A stretch of 64,000 bases of DNA from positions 89,221 to 153,220 of the forward strand of contig DASXYG010000070.1 of NCBI GenBank assembly GCA_036502625.1. Reading direction: 5' to 3'. Position numbers and translations under genes: made by a program. This stretch comes from DASXYG01 sp036502625 (GTDB lineage: Bacteria; Actinomycetota; Actinomycetes; Streptosporangiales; Streptosporangiaceae). The notes under the pieces are model-generated. The model was not told where the DNA came from. It did no database searches and saw only the letters and a list, made by a program, of their open reading frames with translations. This document shows positions 26,933-34,988 of the stretch, piece by piece. Position 1 is the stretch's first letter. Each line of letters opens with the position of its first letter.

Positions 26933-27631
26933 TCAGCGGCCGCGCAGGCGGCGCCTGAGGTGCTTGGCGCGCAGCCGCCACGGGCCGTCGCGGCCGCCGA
27001 CGAAGACGCGCGGCACGGCGTACGCCTCCGCCGGGTCGCCGGTGTCGGTGGCCGCGGCGTAGGCGTAGCCGGCGTCGCGCACCGCCGCGATGACGGCGGC
27101 GCCGAGGTCGCCGTACGGGTAGCAGAACCCGGCCACCTCGTGGCCGAGGAGGTCGGCGAGCACCTCCCTGCTGTGCGCGACCTCGTGCGCCATCTCCGCG
27201 GGCGGCACGCGGGTCAGCCGTACGTGGCGCAGCCCATGGGACCCGATCTCCACGCCCGCCGCCTCGGCCTCGAGGATCTGCGCGCGCGTCATCAGCGGCT
27301 TCGCCGGGCCCGGCCGGTCCCATTCGTTGCTGCCGCCGAACCGGCCGGCCAGGACGAACGCGGTGGCCGTGCAGCCGTGGCGCGCCAGCACCGGCAGGGC
27401 GCCGGTGAGGAGGTCGGCGTAGCCGTCGTCGAAGGTCAGCGCCACCATGCGGCGCGCCGCGCGGGTGCCGCGCGCGGCGCGCAACTCGGCCATCGACACG
27501 CCCCGCAGGCCGCGGCCGGCCAGCCAGGCGAGCTGCCGGTCGAGGCGCGCGGGGGAGACGGTCACGTCGTACGGGTCGTCGTCGGTGTCGGCGACCGAGT
27601 GGTACATCCAGGCGTACGCCGGCACGCTCAC
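26933..27631 (-). CDS. Polysaccharide deacetylase (NodB domain)
   Basis: A 232-residue NodB-fold deacetylase. The motif 1 TFDDGYADL supplies the catalytic and metal-binding Asp pair, and SHGLRHVRLT supplies the two His ligands. FCYPYGD is motif 3. No signal peptide is visible, so it may act on a cytoplasmic or membrane-lipid-linked glycan. The GTG at 27629-27631 overlaps the stop of the upstream priming transferase (GTGA), so the two are one transcript and the deacetylase probably modifies the exopolysaccharide repeat unit or a related glycan. Confidence 0.85.
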   Translation of the reverse strand: MSVPAYAWMYHSVADTDDDPYDVTVSPARLDRQLAWLAGRGLRGVSMAELRAARGTRAARRMVALTFDDGYADLLTGALPVLARHGCTATAFVLAGRFGGSNEWDRPGPAKPLMTRAQILEAEAAGVEIGSHGLRHVRLTRVPPAEMAHEVAHSREVLADLLGHEVAGFCYPYGDLGAAVIAAVRDAGYAYAAATDTGDPAEAYAVPRVFVGGRDGPWRLRAKHLRRRLRGR

Positions 27632-29067
27632 CCCCCGGAGCCCCGCAGCGGCGCCAGCACCGTCCGTAAGATGATCTTGATGTCCTGCCAGAGCGACCAG
27701 TTCTCGATGTACAGGTTGTCGAACCTGGCGCGCTCCTCGATCGAGGTGTCCCCCCGTAAGCCGTTGACCTGGGCGAGGCCTGTCAGCCCCGCGGGCACCC
27801 GGTGGCGCGAGCCGTAGCCGGGGAACGCCTGGGTGAACTCGGCGACGAAGTGCGGCCGCTCGGGGCGCGGCCCGACGATGCTCATGTCGCCGCGCAGGAT
27901 GTTCCACAACTGCGGCAGTTCGTCCAGGGACGTACGGCGCAGGACGCGGCCGACCGGGCCGAGCCGGTCGTCGTGCGCGATGCTCCAGCGGGTGGCCGAC
28001 TCGTCGTCGTCGGCCGGGCGTAACGTGCGGAACTTCAGCACGGTGAAGCCGCGGCCGTCCAGCCCCACCCGGTTCTGCCGGAACAGCACGCCCGGCCCGC
28101 CCTCGACGCGCACCGCGAGCGCGCACGCGCCCAGCAGCGGCGCGGTGGCGACCAGCCCGGCCGCGGCGCCGACGATGTCGATCACCCGCTTGACGCGCCA
28201 GGCGGGGGAGGCGTGCGGGCGGCGCGGCAGGCGCACCAGGGGCAGCCCCCAGAGGTTCTCCGCCCAGCGGCTGCCCTGCACACCCTGGAGCTCGAAGAAC
28301 CGCGGCACGCAGAAGACGTCGCAGCCGAGGCGGCGGCAGGTCTCCACGGCGGCCAGCATCTCGTGCTCGCGGAACGAGCCGAACGCGATGATCACGTCGT
28401 ACGCGTGCTGCTCGACGATCACCTGGGCGAGGTCGTCCGTGCCGCCGAGCACCGGCACGCGGTGGCGCTCCGGGCCGTACAGCGGCAGGGCGTCGAGGTA
28501 GCCGACGGGTCTCAGGCCGTACTCGAGGCGGTCGGTCAGCCGCGCGGCGATGCGGTCGGCGATCTTCCCCCCGCCGACGATCACCACCGGCCGCGGGCCG
28601 TTGCGGCGGGCGCGCCGCGCCGCTTCGTACAGGAACGCGCGTGCGGCCGCGACGAACCCGATGTCGATCGCGGCGGCGGCGCCGAGGCCGGCGATCACGC
28701 CGACGAACGGCACGCCCGCCTGCAGCGACGCGGCGAGCGCCAGGGTGAGCAGTAACGCCACGATGCCGCGCGCGGCGAGCTGCAGGATGTCGTCCAGCAC
28801 GGACATGGCGAGGCGGCGCCGGTAGAGCCCGGCGGCCGCGTTGAGCGCCACGACGAGCGGCACCGCGACGAGGCCGACGTCGAACTCCTGCTGGACGGTG
28901 AGGACCGCGACGGCCATGCACGCGGCGTCGGCGGCGACCAGCGCGGCGGGGAGCCGCGGCGACCGGGGCCGTACGGGGGTGCGCCGGGGCGGCGCCTGGA
29001 CGGTGGCGAGGTGGATATGGGGCCAAGGTGCCGCGTCAGCGGCGTTGTCGTGCCGGTCGATGATCAT
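27628..29067 (-). CDS. Exopolysaccharide polyprenyl-phosphate glycosylphosphotransferase (priming enzyme)
   Basis: A 479-residue WcaJ/WbaP-type enzyme that transfers sugar-1-phosphate to undecaprenyl phosphate to start polysaccharide repeat units. It has an N-terminal block of four to five membrane helices (about 38-130), a Rossmann-like domain (VVIVGGGKIADRIAARL, about 150-260), and a C-terminal bacterial sugar transferase domain. That domain includes RVKRVIDIVGAAAGLVA, LFRQNRVGLDGRGFTVLKFR, the catalytic LRRTSLDELPQLWNILRGDM and SIVGPRP. The ATG is at 29065-29067. It heads a two-gene unit with the deacetylase. The matching polymerase, flippase and transferases are encoded between 32.9 and 47.9 kb. 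Confidence 0.92.
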   Translation of the reverse strand: MIIDRHDNAADAAPWPHIHLATVQAPPRRTPVRPRSPRLPAALVAADAACMAVAVLTVQQEFDVGLVAVPLVVALNAAAGLYRRRLAMSVLDDILQLAARGIVALLLTLALAASLQAGVPFVGVIAGLGAAAAIDIGFVAAARAFLYEAARRARRNGPRPVVIVGGGKIADRIAARLTDRLEYGLRPVGYLDALPLYGPERHRVPVLGGTDDLAQVIVEQHAYDVIIAFGSFREHEMLAAVETCRRLGCDVFCVPRFFELQGVQGSRWAENLWGLPLVRLPRRPHASPAWRVKRVIDIVGAAAGLVATAPLLGACALAVRVEGGPGVLFRQNRVGLDGRGFTVLKFRTLRPADDDESATRWSIAHDDRLGPVGRVLRRTSLDELPQLWNILRGDMSIVGPRPERPHFVAEFTQAFPGYGSRHRVPAGLTGLAQVNGLRGDTSIEERARFDNLYIENWSLWQDIKIILRTVLAPLRGSGG

Positions 29068-29314
29068 CGGACGTCCCGCACCCGTGAATCCTTCGTGTCG
29101 ATGTCATAACCGCGCGGGCGGGCTGCACATGAGGGGTGAGCCCACGCTTGTCGTACGGGTCGCTGGGTCCGGGCGAGCCCACGTAGCTTCTATCGACGGT
29201 GCCGGGGGCCCTGTTTCGCAGGTCGGGGATCGGCTCCGCCACGTTCGCGTAACGTTCACAAGACGCTGGGCGACGGCGGGGAGTTCACACCGTCGGGCGG
29301 GCGGTCACCGATTG

Positions 29315-30397
29315 TCATTGACGACCGCGGGGTGATCCGTTTCCTTTCCCCTGGTCGTGGTGGCCGTTGCCGCCTCCGTTGCACGAGGGGCCGCAGGAGT
29401 GTGGCCGAGAGTGGCCGGAGGGGCTTGCCGAGAGGGTGCTCGCGGTCGGGGGCGCGGCCGGGTCGGACGGGGTGGCCGTCGGGGTGGTGTGGCCCGGGGC
29501 GGCCTGCGAGGGCGGGGTGCCGTCCGTGTGGCCGCTGCCGTGTACGCCGTGGTGTTCGGGGTTGCCGTGATTGCCGTTGCCGGGGTGGCCGCCGTGGTGG
29601 TGGAGGCGGCCGTACGCGTGGCCGTGGCCGGGCGCGCCGCCGTGGGCCGTGCCCGTCTTGGGGTGGCCGCCGGGGCCGGGTGTGCGCGGGGTGTCCGGCG
29701 ACGTGGGGGGTGGCAGCGAGGTGGGGGAGGCCGGGGGCACCGGCCGCGCGCCCGGGAGCCCGTGGCGGCCCGGCGGCGAGGCGTGTACGGGCGCCAGGTG
29801 CACGCGCCCGTTCGTGACGGTGGCCACCGGATCCACCCCGGTAGCCGCCGCCACCCCCACCGCGCACAACACGGAGGCGGCCGCCGCCCCGACCCCGGCA
29901 AGAGCCACCCGCCGCCCCGCCCAAGCCGCCCGCCGCCGCACAACGGCGACCGGGGTGAGGGCGGGGGGTGAGGCGGGGGCGCCGACGCCGGCCGGGGTGG
30001 TGGCGCCAGCGTGGATCGGGGTGGTGGCGCGGGCCGCGGCCGGAGCGGGGGCGACCGCGGGAGTTGGGGTGGTGGCGCGGGCCGCGGCGGGGGTGGGAGT
30101 GGCGGCGGGGGCCGGGAGGAGGGCGGGGGTGGCTGTTGGGGCGGAGGCGGGAGCCGGGGTGATGCGGGGGAGGGCGGGGGTGGCGAGGGGGGTGGTCCGC
30201 CATTCTGTGGGGGGCGGGGTGGTGCGGATGTCGTGGGAGAGGCGGGCGAAGAGGTGGAGGGCGGGGTCGTCCGAGGGGACGGGGTCGCCTGCGGCTATGT
30301 GGTCGAAGGCCGAGTCGGTGGCGGAGATGGCGCCGATGTCGGCGAGCGGGTCGGGTGGCACGCCCCCGGGCGCCGGGCCCGGGTGGTCGGTGGTCAT
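29315..30397 (-). CDS. RsdA-like anti-sigma factor with His-rich extracellular tail
   Basis: A 360-residue single-pass membrane protein. The N-terminal part (about 15-60: IGAISATDSAFDHIAAGDPV, then DDPALHLFARLSHDI) resembles the sigma-binding segment of anti-sigma-D RsdA. A long Pro/Ala/Thr linker leads to one membrane helix (about 163-186). The outside part is Gly/Pro rich and carries 13 His between residues 245 and 290, more His later, and an SCGPSC pair, which suggests metal binding. Its ATG overlaps the stop of the sigma factor gene (ATGA), the standard coupling of sigma and anti-sigma genes. I infer that it holds the sigma factor at the membrane until a signal triggers release. Confidence 0.78.
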   Translation of the reverse strand: MTTDHPGPAPGGVPPDPLADIGAISATDSAFDHIAAGDPVPSDDPALHLFARLSHDIRTTPPPTEWRTTPLATPALPRITPAPASAPTATPALLPAPAATPTPAAARATTPTPAVAPAPAAARATTPIHAGATTPAGVGAPASPPALTPVAVVRRRAAWAGRRVALAGVGAAAASVLCAVGVAAATGVDPVATVTNGRVHLAPVHASPPGRHGLPGARPVPPASPTSLPPPTSPDTPRTPGPGGHPKTGTAHGGAPGHGHAYGRLHHHGGHPGNGNHGNPEHHGVHGSGHTDGTPPSQAAPGHTTPTATPSDPAAPPTASTLSASPSGHSRPHSCGPSCNGGGNGHHDQGKGNGSPRGRQ

Positions 30398-31065
30398 CGC
30401 GACCCGCGGCCCGTGGCCATGCCGCGGACGCGGATGAGCGCGCGGTGCTGGATCAGGCGTACGGCGCTGGCCGTGAGGTCGAAGATCTGCCCGGTCTCCT
30501 TCGCCGACAGCCCCACCACGACGCGCAGCAGCACGATCTCGCGGTGCAGCTCGGGGAGCCGGTTCAGCAGGGCGTGCGCGCGTGCGGCCTCGTCGACCTG
30601 GACGGCCTGCTCCTCCGGGCCGGCGCGGTCGTCCGGGCGGTCGGTGAGGTCGTCGAGCGGTATTCCGACGGTGAACGCGCGGCGCTGCGCGTCGGCGACC
30701 TTGTTCGCGGCGATGCGGATCGCGAACGCGGCGAACGGCTTCCCCATGTCCTCATAGCGGGGGAGCGCCTTGAGCACCCCCACGCACGCCTCCTGCGCGA
30801 CGTCGTCGGCGGTGTGGTAGCCGCCCACGATGCGGCCGAGCCGGGCCCGGCAGTAGCGGAGGATCAGCGGGCGGAGCAGCGCGATGAGCGTCTCGGTAGC
30901 CGCGGAGTCGCCGTCGCGGGCGGCGAACGCGAGCCGTTTCAGCTCGTCATCCGCTGGTTCGTCGGGCGCTTTGCCGGCGCGAGCCCGGGCGTCATTCCGT
31001 ACGCCATCCGGTGCACGGGAATGCGGCGACGGTTCGTAGCCAATGGCCGCTTCGGCCCCGTTCAT
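30394..31065 (-). CDS. shbA: ShbA/SigD-type RNA polymerase sigma factor
   Basis: A 223-residue group 4 (ECF-type) sigma factor. Region 2 is at about 55-135 (LKRLAFAARDGDSAATETLI, GGYHTADDVAQEACVGVLKA, then KPFAAFAIRIAANKVADA). Region 4 is at about 165-215 (LPELHREIVLLRVVVGLSAKETGQIFDLTASAVRLIQHRAL). The GYHTADDVAQE stretch matches ShbA, which in Streptomyces drives the main sigma factor gene hrdB, and SigD of mycobacteria. The ATG at 31063-31065 follows GGGCGGGAGCG; a longer form is less likely. It is transcribed with the anti-sigma gene, which it overlaps. It sits between exopolysaccharide genes, but no direct link to them is shown. Confidence 0.85.
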   Translation of the reverse strand: MNGAEAAIGYEPSPHSRAPDGVRNDARARAGKAPDEPADDELKRLAFAARDGDSAATETLIALLRPLILRYCRARLGRIVGGYHTADDVAQEACVGVLKALPRYEDMGKPFAAFAIRIAANKVADAQRRAFTVGIPLDDLTDRPDDRAGPEEQAVQVDEAARAHALLNRLPELHREIVLLRVVVGLSAKETGQIFDLTASAVRLIQHRALIRVRGMATGRGSR

Positions 31066-31316
31066 GCTTCGCTCCCGCCCCCGGCGAACTGGCGCGTCAT
31101 GGGTCGCGAAACCCCCCACGGCCCCGGCACGTTTGGCGGGACCGTACGAAAACTAACACCGCGGGCCGCGCGGATTCGCCATCTTCCGTCCACAACTTTC
31201 GGCGACAATTCCACGACTATTAGTAATGACGCCACGTCATGACGGATAAATGGCCGTCACGGAAAGCGCACGACCGAATCTGGCCCGCGAGATGGGCGGC
31301 GTGGCAGGCTGGGCCC

Positions 31317-31862
31317 ATGACAGACGTTCCGGAGACCGACCCGACGTGCGCGGTCGCGCACGGCGACGACATCGCCCACGGTTACGCTCCGGCGCCGCGC
31401 ACCGACCGCGCGCTCGTCGCCGTGTTCGCGTCACCGGTCGCGGCCTACCTGCTGCGCTACGCCGCCGACCTGGAGTTCCGTACGGTCCTCGTCGACCCCG
31501 ACGACGACCGCGCGGCCAAGGCCGACGTCCCCCCGGACACCCTCGTGGCGGCCGCCGTGCCGGACGACCTCGACGGCGCGGACGTCGTCGTCACCGACCA
31601 CCACCGCCCCGAGCTCGGCGCGATGCTGCGCGACGCCCTGGCCGCGCCCGTGCGCTGGATCGGCGTCATGGGCAACCCCCGGCACACGCCGCCGCACATC
31701 GCCGCGCTGCGCGAGCTCGGGGTCGCCGACGCCGAGATCGACCGCGTGCACCGGCCGATCGGCTTGAACATCGGGTCGCGCACACCCCCGGAGATCGCCG
31801 TCTCCACGATCGCCGGCCTGCTCGCCGACCGAGCCGGGCGCCCGGGCGGCTTCGAGTTCTGA
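31317..31862 (+). CDS. XdhC-like Rossmann-domain protein
   Basis: A 181-residue protein that matches only the C-terminal Rossmann domain of XdhC/CoxI maturation factors, which load sulfurated molybdenum cofactor into xanthine dehydrogenase-type enzymes. The strongest match is the second half: WIGVMGNPRHTPPH, then HRPIGLNIGSRTPPEIAVS. The N-terminal XdhC domain with its Cys is absent. The nucleotide-binding loop, normally GxGPV, reads FASPVA, so binding may be altered. The ATG at 31317 is preceded by GGGCCC and no strong ribosome site. Molybdenum cofactor genes moaA and a mobA-like gene lie 26 kb away in this window; no molybdoenzyme gene is adjacent. Confidence 0.75.
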   Translation: MTDVPETDPTCAVAHGDDIAHGYAPAPRTDRALVAVFASPVAAYLLRYAADLEFRTVLVDPDDDRAAKADVPPDTLVAAAVPDDLDGADVVVTDHHRPELGAMLRDALAAPVRWIGVMGNPRHTPPHIAALRELGVADAEIDRVHRPIGLNIGSRTPPEIAVSTIAGLLADRAGRPGGFEF

Positions 31863-31934
31863 GCCGCCGCGCGTGAACCGGGGCGCGGCGGGAAGGACGA
31901 ATCCGCCCGCCGCGACCGACCCGGAGGAGACGCG

Positions 31935-32594
31935 ATGACCGGGACCGCCCAGGAACTGCTCGACCACGCCCGGCGCGAGCTCGCGCCGGGGGAGGGGGCC
32001 AACCGGCTCGTGCCGCTCGTCGCCGAGGGACGGGCGCCGCGTACGGTCGTCGCCGCGCTGGCCGCCGAGCAGCGGCACATCATCGCCAGCGACTGGCGCA
32101 GCTTCCTCGAGCTCGCGTCCCGCGCGGACGACCCGGTGACGCGCGGCTACTTCGCCGGGCTCGCCGCCGGCGAGGGCGTCGCGCTCGGCCACGTCGCGCG
32201 GCTGGCCGACGCAGCGGGCATGTCCGCCGAGGAGCTGGCGGCGTACGAACCGGCGCCCGGCTGCCAGGCGTACCCCGCGTTCCAGGCGTGGCTCGCGCTG
32301 AACGCCGACCCGGCCGACGTCGTGCTGGCGCTGGCCGCGAACTTCACCGCGTTCGGCGGCTACTGCTCGGTGCTGGCCGAGGCGCTGCGGCTGAACTACG
32401 ACTTCGACGACGCCGCCTGCGCGTTCTTCGACCTGTTCGCCGCGCCGCCGCCGGAGGCCGAGGACGACGCGCGCGCGGCCATCCAGGCGGGGCTCGACCG
32501 CGGCCGCGACGGCGCCGCGGGGCTGGCGTACGGCCGCCGCATGCAGGCGTACGAGCTGATGTTCTGGAACACCCTCGCCGAGCGGGCCGTCTGA
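31935..32594 (+). CDS. TenA/PqqC-like (heme-oxygenase fold) protein
   Basis: A 219-residue all-helical protein of the heme-oxygenase-like superfamily. AALAAEQRHIIASDWRSFLE (about 36-55), YFAGLAAGEGVALGHV (about 73-88) and the C-terminal AYELMFWNTLAERAV match the TenA/PqqC-like group, often annotated as transcriptional regulators in actinomycetes without direct proof. Substrate and reaction are unknown. The ATG follows GGAGGAGACGCG. The DUF2470 gene begins 20 bases after its stop, so the two are probably cotranscribed and may act together, perhaps on heme or a similar cofactor (inference). Confidence 0.75.
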   Translation: MTGTAQELLDHARRELAPGEGANRLVPLVAEGRAPRTVVAALAAEQRHIIASDWRSFLELASRADDPVTRGYFAGLAAGEGVALGHVARLADAAGMSAEELAAYEPAPGCQAYPAFQAWLALNADPADVVLALAANFTAFGGYCSVLAEALRLNYDFDDAACAFFDLFAAPPPEAEDDARAAIQAGLDRGRDGAAGLAYGRRMQAYELMFWNTLAERAV

Positions 32595-32614
32595 CGCGGT
32601 GCGATCATGACGCC

Positions 32615-32908
32615 ATGGCCGAGCCGACACCGTTCACCGCCGACGTCGTCGCCGCGATCCTGCGGCACATGAACGACGACCACGCCGCCGACTCGCTGCT
32701 GATCGTCCGGGCGAACGGCAGGCCCGAGGCCACGGCGGCGCGGATGACCGGCCTCGACGCGGCCGGCGGCGACTTCGCGGCCGTCCTGCCCGACGGCACC
32801 GAGGCGGGTGTGCGGATCGCGTGGTCGCAGACGCTGACCGAACGGGCGCAGGTGCGCGCCGAGGTGGTCAGGCTCTACGCGGAGGCGCGCGGTCGAGCGG
32901 CTCGGTGA
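32615..32908 (+). CDS. DUF2470 domain protein
   Basis: A 97-residue DUF2470 protein. It has the family's HMNDDHAADSLLI motif (about 18-30) and the following DAAGGDFAAVLPDGTEAGVRIAW strand region. In HugZ-like heme oxygenases this domain follows a split-barrel domain and supplies heme-binding His residues; here it stands alone. It lies 20 bases after the TenA-like gene. Its last 41 bases overlap, tail to tail, the 3' end of the polysaccharide polymerase gene on the other strand. Confidence 0.85.
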   Translation: MAEPTPFTADVVAAILRHMNDDHAADSLLIVRANGRPEATAARMTGLDAAGGDFAAVLPDGTEAGVRIAWSQTLTERAQVRAEVVRLYAEARGRAAR

Positions 32909-34985
32909 ACCAGTCCCAGCGGCGGACCAGGGTGTAGACCACCGCGGCGAGCAGCAGCCCGAACGCGCCGGCCGCGCCCGCGCGCGAGGTGCGCAGCGAG
33001 CGTACGGGGACGGCGCTGTCCTGGTCCTCGCGGGGCTGGAAGACGTACAGCGACCCGGCGCGGTCGACGAACGCGCCGGCGGAGGCGCGGGCGTAGCGCG
33101 CCACACCGCGGGCGCCGCGCTCGGTCGGGGCGTCGACGTCGATCGCGAAGATCGCGGAACCGGACTCCGGGCTGCTGGTCACCGTGGTGTTGCGCCGCTC
33201 GCCCGGTGACATGGCGATCGCGCGCTCGGCCTCCTGCCGGAACCGGGGCGCGGCCAGCAGCGCCAGGTAGGTGTTCACCAGCGCCTGCCGGGACAGGACG
33301 TCGAGCTGGTACGCCGAGGAGTACGGGCTGCCGGCGCGCGGGGTGATCTCGACGTACGCCGACGCGCGCCAGTGGGTGGCGAACAGCAGGCCGGGCGCGG
33401 TGTAGGCCCCCGCGCAGACGGCGGCGAGCGCGACGGCGGCCGCGGTGTACGCCGCCCGGACGCGCGGTGGGCGGCGCGGGCGCGGCACGATCGCGTCGGC
33501 CAGCATGACGGGCTGCCAGCGCGGCGCGCCGAGCCGGTCGGCGGCCGCCTGCCGCGCGCGGACGTCCAGGCCCACGCCGATGGCCACCACGAGCAGGAAC
33601 ACCCGGAACGTGGCCATGTGCAGGAACGCGCTGGCCACCGCCCACGCGCCGAGCGAGGCGACCACGCCGCCGGCGAGGTACCACTCGGCGGGCGGCGCGC
33701 GGCCGTGCCGCGGCCGCAGCAGCAGGCGGGCGCGTACGGCGGTGAACACGGCCGCGCCGAAGAACGCCAGCCACGTGGCCAGGCCGAGGATGCCGGCCTC
33801 GGCGGCCTGCTCCAGGTAGAGGTTGTGCGGCGCGAGGACCGGCGTGTTGTAGCCGTATCTGCGCTGGTAGGCGGGTTCGACGGTGGTGAAGTTGGCGGCG
33901 CCGACGCCGATGGCGGGATGGTCGCGCAGCATGAGCAGCGCCATCTGCTGCGCGGCGATGCGCCCTTCGAGCGACGGGTCGACCTGCTGCGCGCCCTCGG
34001 CGGTCGTGTCGCCGAGGGAGACCAGCCGCGAGCCGACGCCGGGCACCGCGAGCAACAGCGCGACCAGCAGCGGCGCGACGAACAGCAGCCGGATGTAGCG
34101 CCGCCCGGACAGCAGGCACCACAGCACGACGGTGGCGCCGAGCGCGAGCTGGGTGCCGCGGGAGCCGGTGAGGTAGACGCCGCCGGCGATCGCCGCGAAC
34201 GCCGCGAGCCACCACCAGCGCCGCCGCCCGTGCGTACGGTCGGCGAACAGCGCGAGCGCGAGCGGCGCGGCCACGACGAGCTGGCGGCCCCAGAAGTTCG
34301 GGTCGTCGTACGGCCCGGAGTGGCGCGGGACGGCCAGCCCGATGTCGGTGGCCGGCGGGAGCCCGGCGAGGCCGAAGAAGTCGATGGAGTTGGCCAGCAC
34401 GAACTGCTGCACCAGGCCGAGCGCGGCCAGCGCGGCGGTGGCGCCGGCGAGGCACATGGCCACCAGCCGCGCCCCGCGCGCCCACACGCACAGCGTGATC
34501 ACCACGGCGAGGTACAGGAGGTCCTTGAGGACGTCCTCGAGGTCGGCGATCCCGGCCGCGAGGTTCGGCGCGGCCAGCAGCGACGCCGCGCGGGCCGCGG
34601 CGTACGCCAGGGCGAACCACATGACGATGGTGAGCTTCGGCCGCACCCGCTGCACTAGCCACCGCAGCGCGATGCCGAGCGCGGCCAGGCCGAGCAGCAC
34701 CAGGTGGATCTTGGGCAGGCCGTAGGCGTCGAGGATGACGCTGAGGTTCATCGCCTCCATGCAGGCCATCGCGCCGAGGGCCAGCCGGTGGCGGGTGACG
34801 ACCAGGGGGACCGCGGCCACCGCGGGCAGCACCACGATCGCCAGGGCCGGTTCGCCGAGGACGGTCGAGGCGGCGATGGCGGCCGTGCCGAGCACCGCGA
34901 GCAGGGCGGCGATCAGCGCGGCGTGCCAGGGCCTGTCGTACCGCGCGCCGGTCGCTCGCAGCAGCGGCGTGAACGACGCGACCAC
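32868..34985 (-). CDS. O-antigen ligase/polymerase (Wzy-type) fused to a Wzz-like domain
   Basis: A 705-residue membrane protein of two parts. Residues about 20-470 form a multi-helix Wzy/O-antigen ligase-type domain with the large loop containing LEGRIAAQQMALLMLRDHP and GVGAANFTTVEPAYQRRYGYN, then APHNLYLEQAAEAGILGL, the classic signature. Residues about 500-690 look like a Wzz-type chain-length determinant: helix (about 510-530), periplasmic part with RASAYVEITPRAG, and a last helix (about 660-680). It begins with GTG at 34983-34985, 3 bases after the stop of the separate Wzz-like gene, so they are cotranscribed. I infer polymerisation of exopolysaccharide with built-in length control. Confidence 0.85.
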   Translation of the reverse strand: MVASFTPLLRATGARYDRPWHAALIAALLAVLGTAAIAASTVLGEPALAIVVLPAVAAVPLVVTRHRLALGAMACMEAMNLSVILDAYGLPKIHLVLLGLAALGIALRWLVQRVRPKLTIVMWFALAYAAARAASLLAAPNLAAGIADLEDVLKDLLYLAVVITLCVWARGARLVAMCLAGATAALAALGLVQQFVLANSIDFFGLAGLPPATDIGLAVPRHSGPYDDPNFWGRQLVVAAPLALALFADRTHGRRRWWWLAAFAAIAGGVYLTGSRGTQLALGATVVLWCLLSGRRYIRLLFVAPLLVALLLAVPGVGSRLVSLGDTTAEGAQQVDPSLEGRIAAQQMALLMLRDHPAIGVGAANFTTVEPAYQRRYGYNTPVLAPHNLYLEQAAEAGILGLATWLAFFGAAVFTAVRARLLLRPRHGRAPPAEWYLAGGVVASLGAWAVASAFLHMATFRVFLLVVAIGVGLDVRARQAAADRLGAPRWQPVMLADAIVPRPRRPPRVRAAYTAAAVALAAVCAGAYTAPGLLFATHWRASAYVEITPRAGSPYSSAYQLDVLSRQALVNTYLALLAAPRFRQEAERAIAMSPGERRNTTVTSSPESGSAIFAIDVDAPTERGARGVARYARASAGAFVDRAGSLYVFQPREDQDSAVPVRSLRTSRAGAAGAFGLLLAAVVYTLVRRWDWFTEPLDRAPPRRA

Positions 34986-34988
34986 GCG

